Made by a program: the position numbers and the translations under genes | NCBI GenBank assembly: GCA_029851415.1 | Contig: CM056741.1 | Span: 178,915,021-178,979,020, forward strand | From: Eretmocerus hayati | Taxonomy: Eukaryota; Arthropoda; Insecta; Hymenoptera; Aphelinidae | DNA: 64,000 bases | Direction: 5' to 3' | Notes under the pieces: model-generated | Told to the model about the DNA's origin: nothing | Database searches by the model: none | What the model saw: the letters and a program-made list of their open reading frames with translations, nothing else | In this document: positions 56,745 through 64,000 of the stretch, one piece after another | Position numbering within the stretch: the stretch's first letter is position 1 | Layout: every line of letters begins with the position of its first letter

Positions 56745-58356
56745 TTAATTTGTATGAGATGTTTTTAGGATTTTCAAAATGAGTGCATAATTCATGGTTG
56801 TAATTTTCTTAGAGACGCAATGAGCTTCCATTATTCCAAAAATTGGCGTATGATATACTACATCTTTTCATATAAATTGATTCTACGCTCAGTTGAGTTT
56901 TAAAATATTGATAGGTATGGGTAATTCAACGGAACATTTAATTCCGGTCGTCTTGATGAGAAAATTTTCAAACGGATAGCAAACGAGTTTGAAACCTTGT
57001 TTTTTGTCGTTTATGATGTATGTGACTTAAAACCAGTCGCGTGTACAATTTTCATGGGATGGAACAGTTGAGATTGCTCGAACGTGAGGCAAGAATAAAA
57101 AAGCCACTACTGATAATATCATTGAAAGTGTTTAAAGATAATGATCACATACAAGAAATCGGGTCCAGCTAAGGGTTTACGAATGTGAAAAGCAAAATAC
57201 CGCTATTCCAAAACAGTTCTCACAGTTCACGTTTTTTTTTTTTTTTCAACTTCTTTACATTGTAAAATCTGTTTAAATGGTAGCATGCTCATCCGCATCA
57301 CGGCGCGTTCTCTGAGAAATTCAGGCAAATAATTTCATACGTTCTGTACGGGAAAGCAATCCTGGGCCTTCTCCAAGGAATGCCAATTTAAGTGAGAAAT
57401 TTTTTTCTTGCAAAACCGAGGTACGCTTGGAGTTTGGTCACCCAGGATACCCCTCCGAAGAGCACACTCATCCTCAACTTATATTCGATTAGTTGAAGAA
57501 AAAACGAAGGAATTGCTATTTTACAGAGAGTTTTTCATGATAGGGCTCGAGATTTGAGACCAGGAAAGTGGGAACTGTTGTAAGGCATGCGTTGAGAAGA
57601 GCTCAGATTACCCATAAATTCGTAATTTTGCGGCATTTAGAATCGTCCTAGCCCAGAAATAACGATGGACCCATCTTTATCAAGTCATTTTCTATAACCT
57701 AGGAGGTTGCAAAAGTCCGGATGACTCGCACGGGGACCAGAAGAACAGAGTGCGCAGAATATTCAATGTTCCGTGGAATTGCTCATGTATGACCGTCTTC
57801 CGAGCTCACATCAAGTCGATCGAATCCAAGGATTCAAATAACTTGATCTGGGCATAACAATATTATATCTTTTGGTATTTTTGAATATTATTCTAAATGA
57901 TAGTGCTTTGAAGTTGTCGCGGGTCACGGATTCGGAACAATAGCAATAAAAAGCCCTACCAGTCCCTAAAGATTGTCATTAGATCTCTTTCTCTGAGTTC
58001 GTATTTTGCCCCTCTCGCGCTTATATCGTTGCTGGGATTCTACAGGTGTCGATAGGCTGGATACGATTGCATTGTTACATATTACTAGAGTAAGTTTCAC
58101 TCAGGGAATTTTTTATCTTACTTTGCAAAGTTCAGCTATGTATTTCAAGTCGATCAACGATCTATTGAGAGCTACATTAAAAGTTACTCGATGGGAATTA
58201 TCAATGATCATGCGCAGTCTTGAAACTCTCTGAAGACTTCCCGCAAAACTGACAAGAATGTCAATCTACAAATATCCTCTGAATAAAATGTAAGCATCAA
58301 CTCTGATGGGCCATTATTTCGATAACAAAACTGAGGTTCAGAATGATTGAACTTAC
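56745..58356. other. receptor intron 2, no other gene seen
   Basis: About 1.6 kb with a poly(T) run at about 57234-57246. A minus-strand exon-like frame near 58130-58240 was considered and set aside. Confidence 0.4.
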
Positions 58357-58479
58357 TCTTTCCCTGTTCACATAAGCACTAGTATAATGTATAATCCCCA
58401 AAAGAATCATAATAATTACACCAACATTTTCGGCGACAACGTCAAGATTCCCGGCACTCTTCCTAATGATGAAGAGTAA
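58357..58479 (-). CDS. odorant receptor exon 2 (41 codons)
   Basis: Between TTTCGCAG and GTAAGT, phase 0 at both ends. It encodes membrane segment VGVIIMILLGII and ends in AYVNRER, the loop that precedes the W-containing segment of exon 3. Confidence 0.75.
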
Positions 58480-58552
58480 CTGCGAAATTAAATGAAAATC
58501 TTCTTAAGTCATCCATATTACGTTCCGACGGGATCGATAACTAATTTCAAAC

Positions 58553-58738
58553 CTGCGGTAGAGCAAAAGATACGCTCAAAATCATGTAGATAGCAAATTT
58601 TGATCGTCTTCTGAGTAAAGACTCGGACGGCCACAGACCCATGAGTTTCAAGAAAAATATGGGTCCTTTACAATAGTAGCTCTCAAAAACATCTGCTGTT
58701 TCCATGTTTGGAGTGAACATGAGTTTTAATGACTCCAT
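58553..58738 (-). CDS. odorant receptor exon 1 (N-terminus, 62 codons)
   Basis: ATG at 58738; ends CCGCAG before GTTTGA in phase 0. It encodes an N-terminal cytoplasmic segment with LKLMGLWP, typical of insect ORs, followed by the start of the first membrane segment (FAIYMILSVSFAL). Confidence 0.75.
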
Positions 58739-61170
58739 TGGTGGTGTGCTGAGAATTAAGTATAATATATTGACAACGAACTACTTTTATCGAAACCACA
58801 CCAAAGATTAATTTCTGGTTGCACTCAATTATGGGGTTGTCCAAACGAATGAAATTGAGGAAACTTTGTTGAATTGATGGTGAATGTCACAGCTCTACAA
58901 AAGAATGAAAGTGTCATGAAACAATACTCCACACCCAATATCGGTGCTCGCTAATTCCATTAGATATTTGATTTATTGATATCCAAATCAAGGCAGAACG
59001 TAGAAAATTGGTGGAAATTCAAATACTTACATTTTCCAGGTTGCTGTATACAAAATCGAATTCACATTTGGTTCATACAGGGCGAGTCTGAGATATTGAC
59101 TATACCTTCATTCCAATGACACGAATGTAATTTTTGTGACAGTTGAATACACGTAAATCCTGAAAGAGCGTACCATTTCAAATTCAAACACGGATCTTTT
59201 GGATTGCTTGGACGATTCTCGGGGAAGTTTCACGATTAGTCAAATTACCCCTCGGCAGAGAGAAATATTATCTTTTACATCAGAAGTGCCCGGCTTTCGC
59301 CTCTACCTGGGTGCTCCCATGAGCATAGAACTAGGATTCGCCCTACCAACGCGTTGGTCTGGGGTGAAGTCGTTTTTGACATTTTTGAAACAAGAGTGGT
59401 CTCAAAGTATTCTAATTCGCCTCGCCAACTACCGTGTTTTGGGATCGGCTCTTACCACACGACTAAACTCACTCCCTGGTGGGTGGTGTTAGTTTTGGCC
59501 ATGTGGGGTTCTCCCTCGAGCGCTGCGCTCATCTGCGCTTGGCATTCGAATCCTTGCGGAGTTGTGCGATCTCTGCAACTGACCTGCCGCATGGCCTATA
59601 AATCTACCGACCCACTGATTCATCAGATGGCCTTCCGGCCTGTAGACCTACAGACTCGTCGATCTAACAACCTACCCACAACCAATATAACCAATTTTCC
59701 AACTCACCCACGACGAAGTGGTGAGTCGTCCATAAGGTCAAAAGGTCTATGGATTGTTGATTCATATGGGATGTAGATAGGTTCACGGGTCGGGAATCAT
59801 TGTGACGAATCAGTAGGTTGGCGAGTCGAAAGATCGTGAAGGATATTGATAGGGTAATATATCATATGGCAGGATATAGTTGATCGTTGAGTCGAAAGGT
59901 AATTCTTCAGGTCAACAGTGCTTTGGAATCAACCGTTTTCAAATGAAGAGGTGGCGTTTGGCCACCAAAAGGCTAGCCTTTTGGTCAAACGGCTGATTCT
60001 ACCTGCGACAGATATATTTCATGTATTTATTCATTCTTTTCTTCCGGCTTCTCTCATTCAATGTTGTGATATTGTTAGATAAACATCCGGTACGTATGCG
60101 CTGGTGAGTTTTTAATTTCATTTGGATCGAGGAGGTCAAAATGCTGATTTGAAGAACCAAGCTTGCACACGAATTGGTATCGGGCATGCTTGAGGATATT
60201 TGACGAGATATAAATGTGCAAAAATGATCGGAAATAATTAGTGAGAGACTGACACAAAAATTCAGTGACAACCAGCTCCATGCCAGGTTTTTTAACCTCT
60301 TGCACAGATCCTAGTCGATAGCAAAAAAATTAAGTTATTAATGTCAAACAATTCACCTAAGAGATTAGGGGTTTCATCTGACCATCAATGAATTCTGCGA
60401 GCCCTGTGTGTAAAGTAATCAAGTTTTCAAAACATCCAGTTCTTGTCTTTCTCGTTTTATCAGAGTCAAAAGCAGAATAAATCGTGCAGACTTTGCAATA
60501 CACCTTGAACTTCCTCATGAAATTGTTCTCTCACTTGATGGGCGACGAGCAGAAATGGTCTTCTATTAAGTTTCCACGATAACAATATCCATCAGTCACG
60601 AAAACCTTTCTTACGTGGATCACAGGAATAGAATACACATGAAAACACAATACACATGAATAGTAATTTCTACATCATAAGTCTCATATCGTCATTGAAA
60701 ATGAGTGATGCTCCTCTTGAATTTCCTACCCATTCGCGATGTTGAACTTCAAGAAAATCTGAAACCAACTTGACGTTCCATATGCTTGTTCCATTGAGGT
60801 TTCCAAGTAATTCAATAGTAAGAATGACTCAACTGTTTGCACGATTGCAAGATCAATTCTATTCAAGTATTATCTAGCCGTATTCGATTGTTTATGACAT
60901 TTATGACATTGATGGAGCAACATTCTACAAGAACTGCAATGGAACTGGCACAAATTCCTCGAAAGTAAGATATTTTACCATTCATGCCTCTTGAAGAACG
61001 ACTTATGGTTTAATAATGATGACTGAATCAAAGCGTCTCACTGCGGAGATACTGAGTTTTTTAAATATTTACATATAAACTTGTGACAGCAATTGTACTA
61101 CAGATCATCTTTGCATTTTTCACACAGAATTGCGGGCAGAGCGTGTTTCTCTTTGAATGCAAACCTTTAT
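58739..61170. other. upstream of the receptor gene, no gene seen
   Basis: No TATA box or coding exon that I can support. The stretch around 59570-59770 has CC/TT-rich simple-sequence character. Confidence 0.35.
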
Positions 61171-61237
61171 TATATGAGTTGATTATCTGGTCTCATCGAT
61201 CTTGAAGGACGATGAGACCAAATAATCAACTCATATA
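61171..61237. repeat. 67-base hairpin, 28-bp stem with one mismatch
   Basis: TATATGAGTTGATTATCTGG and the following TCTCATCG pair with 61210-61237 across an 11-base loop. The hairpin is flanked by a direct repeat, GCAAACCTTTATT, at 61159 and about 61277. Confidence 0.75.
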
Positions 61238-61524
61238 TTAAACATCAAGGACAAAAAATCTACAAAGTTACTCATGGCAAACCTTTATTGTGGCCACCAC
61301 ACTCAAAATGAACCCATTGTAACGGGAACTGAGGTTTCACAATATGGCCAACGTCATTCTCTTCTGTTACAACTTCCAATTTTCATTTGAAAGCGAAAAA
61401 AATATTGATTTGGAATATTAAGGAATCGAGTGAAGAATTGGTGAGATAGACTTCAGACATTTGGTAATGCTTTTTTCCTTTTATCAGCAGGAGGCGACGG
61501 AAACAAAACTTCGAATTTTGCTTG

Positions 61525-61680
61525 TTAACACGTTCGCTGCGACGGGTCCCACCGATGGGACCCGCTCGTCTTCTTTTGTGTGCGGCGGTGATCATAATCC
61601 CATTCAAAGAGTCCCACCGGTAGGAACCGTCGCACACAAATAAGGAACTGTGATTTTCGGTGCCGCAGCGAACGTGTTAA
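61525..61680. mobile_element. piggyBac-type MITE, 156 bp, TTAA target
   Basis: TTAA at both ends; inverted repeats begin CACGTTCGCTGCG. A second internal inverted pair, TCCCACCGRTRGGA-type, lies at 61548-61562 and 61610-61625. Confidence 0.8.
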
Positions 61681-61760
61681 TTTATGTTTACTAATACGGA
61701 TGTTCGATTCGATGTATGTTGGCATATTGTATTGTACAGTATCGGGGGACTCAACGTAAT

Positions 61761-62423
61761 TTAAGGCTAGTCCGTAGAAAATCCGGATATTCTGCCCGAT
61801 AGATGGCGCTTTGATCGTACTGCATGTGCGATGGGAGATTACGAACCTTTTTTTGCCTCATAGTATTTCAACCTCACATTTCCGACCCAAACGAAATATG
61901 GCAACTGAAACACCATGATAGTTCCCATCGAATGAGTTGTTCCACACCCAAAAATTCATTCTATATCTCCAAAAAATCGTAGTTCTTTGGCTCGCTGGGC
62001 AAGTTATACTGCTCGATGCTCACACTAGTTCAAGGTTTTTGCGAGATAGATTCAGAATTTTCCGGCGTGGCATGGCTCATTCGACAGGAAATTCCAATTC
62101 ACATGTGGGCTACTATCTGATATTGGCCAAAACTGTTTTGTTATTGAGGAATAAATCGGAATAGTCGCGGACGCGCTCTGTCCCACCAAAAAATTGCCTT
62201 CAAGTGTTTCTCTTTTCCCTGATGAACGAAATGCCGTGAAACTTTGCATGGTACCGTGTTATGAGATCCCACAGGTGGACTACTATCTGAGTAACACATT
62301 CAGTACCAATAAAAGCGTATAAACAATAATACCGCTCTCAGAATCATTGGATGCAGCTGCAACCTGAAAGTACGCCGGTGCGTGTCTGGTTGCGGTTTTG
62401 CGAGGACTCCGGACTAGCCTTAA
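61761..62423. mobile_element. piggyBac-type non-autonomous element, 663 bp, TTAA target
   Basis: TTAA at both ends; inverted repeats start GGCTAGTCCG. No transposase inside. Confidence 0.75.
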
Positions 62424-63310
62424 GAGCTCACAGAAGAATGGTCTTGTGACAAGTGCCTTTTGAGTGGCTGGCTATCGGTCGTTTTCTTGTTTTACTCCGT
62501 GATCGGGTCAATCAGCCCAAATTTCCGAACTGGCAGACTAATTTTCTCTCTAAATTGACATCGCACCGTAGAATGAGACCGAGAGTGAGACTCTTGCATT
62601 CCATCTGCGCCAACTTGACTCTCACATGATCCGGGTTGTCCGGAAATTTCTTGTGGTGGTAGTTAAATGGAGCCCTTGGAGACTACCACAGCTTGCAAGT
62701 TTGCTCTTCGATAACCGGAAAAGATAGTCAGCCGAATTCCTCTAGCAAAATTGGATTTAGATTCGGAAATGATCATCTGAGACGTTCATGATAACTAAAT
62801 GTACTACTGATAGATTTTATTGCGAAGCTAAGAAACTATTGTGTCATCCAAGAGGCCATCAAAGTATGAGCTGTTGTATTAAGTAGTTTCCAAAGTAACT
62901 TCAGCTACAGTCTTTTATGACATTCAACCTCTGTCTCATATTTTCGTGTGGTATCCCACAGATTGACAAATATTTGACAAGAAATTCAACTAAGGCTCCT
63001 CATTTGATGGATAATGAATGAAGAAGCCATACATTCAACACTTTACCTCGATTTTTCCATACTTCGAGCTAGCTAAAAAATTCGAGATAATAAGACGTTT
63101 TGTTTGACATCTTATCCGACTTCCATCCTCCAACACTTTCGATCTCTGACATTCACTGGTCCGAGCTAGCGAATGCTGACAATCACTGATCGAGACCAGT
63201 GAATGCTGACAATCGCAGGCCAACGCCCAGCCAATTATGACAATCAGTAATGAAAGCCCGAATTATGGCCTCAGCGACGACATTAGTTACAAATTTCGAG
63301 CTTTTACTAG
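62424..63310. other. no gene seen
   Basis: A small cluster of GAATGCTGACAATC repeats lies at about 63172-63220; otherwise nothing recognised. Confidence 0.35.
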
Positions 63311-63316
63311 TGAAGG

Positions 63317-63950
63317 TTAGCATTCACTGTCCTGCAGCAGTGGTCCGATATTCACGGATTTCGAACTTTCACGGTAACATATACACCAAGCCACATAATT
63401 CTGACATTTAGTGTTCTTTTCATTTGCAAATGGATCTATCTCTGGACAACTCAATTCTTCGCATAATGTGCCGAAGGTCGAGCGACTAATCTCCGACTGA
63501 GTGTGTAATTCTAAGCACCGTGTCTCGAAGTCAGCTTCGACATTATCTTGAGATGCTGTATATAACGCGTGAATCCCAATTTTTCTTCCTTTACACCACT
63601 GCCAGATCTTTCTTGTGATTTCATCAGATTTCCGTACTGGACTTCGCAGATTCGATTCGTATACAAGATACCATTGGTATTCTTTACATGTAATAATATT
63701 TGCTGATCTTTCAAATATTTTGCAAAGACCTTCAAGCTGAGATACATTGCCAACAACTCTTAATAATTGATGTGAAGGGATCTTTCGTGTTCCTTCCAAA
63801 AACCGTAGACTCAATTTTCCTCACAGAATGATCCCCACCCTGACAGAGAGATATTGGTGTAGATCTCCAGATCAAATGATGAATCTCTGGTGAGATTCCG
63901 CGCTGAGCTGTCGATGCACTTCCACCAATTTTATGACTCCACAATTCCAC
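63317..63950 (-). pseudogene. DIRS/PAT-like retroelement, RNase H region, runs off the right edge
   Basis: Minus-strand frames show YLSLKVFAKYLKDQQILLHV, then in a second frame RKIGIHALYTASQDNVEADF followed by CLELHTQSEISRSTFGTLCE and LSCPEIDPFANEKNTKCQNY. The series of a divided RNase H with ..N.EAD.. and PEIDPFA...N.KC..Y matches the RNase H and its C-terminal extension in DIRS/PAT elements. A frame change near 63630 separates the two parts. The reverse transcriptase should lie beyond 64000. Confidence 0.6.
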
Positions 63951-64000
63951 AGAAAATGGTCATATTAGCGTTATAATTGTTGTTTGAAGACTCAAGTGCT

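Larger units (their letters stand above)
15907..58738 (-). pseudogene. odorant receptor (7tm_6 family) gene, eight exons seen, 37.9 kb intron, one frameshift
   Basis: Eight minus-strand exons join in order with matching phases: 58738-58553, 58479-58357, 56744-56626, 54903-54633, 54523-54335, 54256-54166, 16245-16109 and 16039-15907, about 416 codons. The product has the order of motifs typical of insect odorant receptors: an N-terminal KLMGLWP segment, TM regions, YWFAWMHAVVGV, CELLEDTF, and a C-terminal SDWEQLSLADRR with SGRLYPISMESFG. Insect ORs are seven-pass ligand-gated ion channel subunits working with Orco in sensory neuron dendrites. The intron between exons 6 and 7 contains the whole Maverick and other transposons. 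Exon 3 needs one base removed to stay in frame, and the final short exon was not found. It is therefore either a recent pseudogene or a gene with one sequence error. An alternative is two separate receptor fragments, but strand, phase and domain order all fit one gene. Confidence 0.75.

Noticed and set aside
58130..58240. Minus-strand exon-like frame (RVSRLRMIIDNSH...) between receptor exons 2 and 3
   Set aside because: It has an AG and a GT in phase 0, but exon 2 already joins exon 3 in phase and in OR domain order, and the segment does not look like any OR region.
59199..59776. Plus-strand frames of 97 and 140 codons
   Set aside because: They overlap in different frames and have no recognisable motif or promoter.
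63172..63240. GAATGCTGACAATC repeats as a CRISPR-like array
   Set aside because: Only two to three irregular units without constant spacers; eukaryotic context.

Overview
The window looks like nuclear DNA from an insect, most likely a hymenopteran. It is AT-rich, with spliced genes, TATA boxes set close to short signal-peptide exons, two alanine-rich cuticular protein genes, one 7tm_6 odorant receptor gene and a heavy load of eukaryotic transposons. No bacterial feature was seen. The order is inferred from protein style and repeat content, not from a database search.

Layout. 0-10 kb: a minus-strand cluster of cuticular-protein-type genes. One has only its first exon in the window (588-608). 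Two are complete two-exon genes (4342-6095 and 8402-9706). All three share a TATA box about 60 bases upstream of the ATG and a first exon ending in codon phase 0. MITEs and foldback elements lie between and inside them (1445-1902, 2122-3063, a tRNA-like inverted pair at 4820-5443). 10-15 kb: no gene seen; two MITEs.

15.9-58.7 kb: one odorant receptor gene on the minus strand. Exons 1-6 lie at 58738-54166 and exons 7-8 at 16245-15907, separated by an intron of about 37.9 kb. Splice phases match across the gap. Exon 3 carries a +1 frameshift and I could not find a last exon, so the gene may be dead, or the sequence may contain an error.

The giant intron holds most of the interest. It contains a degraded Maverick/Polinton (about 25137-53066) with terminal inverted repeats of 2.5-3.4 kb. 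The Maverick carries a double-jelly-roll capsid gene, a second capsid-type gene, an adenain-like protease, a scrap of integrase, a small conserved gene, a protein-primed DNA polymerase B and an unrecognised plus-strand gene. All of its recognisable structural and replication genes are broken. It has been hit repeatedly: a Tc1-type foldback (29063-29989), a 6.2 kb pogo/Tigger-like transposon (30675-36915) that is itself interrupted, a 7.4 kb near-palindromic foldback element (38928-46313) that splits the protease gene and carries a small MITE in one arm, and a 0.67 kb foldback in the left inverted repeat. Left of the Maverick are a non-LTR retrotransposon (21193-23147), a foldback (about 19500-21050), 5S-like repeats and a repeat with a terminal stem-loop that abuts the Maverick end.

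58.7-64 kb: no host gene seen; two TTAA-flanked MITEs, a 67-base hairpin, and at the right edge the RNase H part of a DIRS/PAT-like retroelement. Gene function in the window is therefore cuticle structure plus one chemoreceptor; the rest is mobile DNA, layered by successive insertions that can be put in order.
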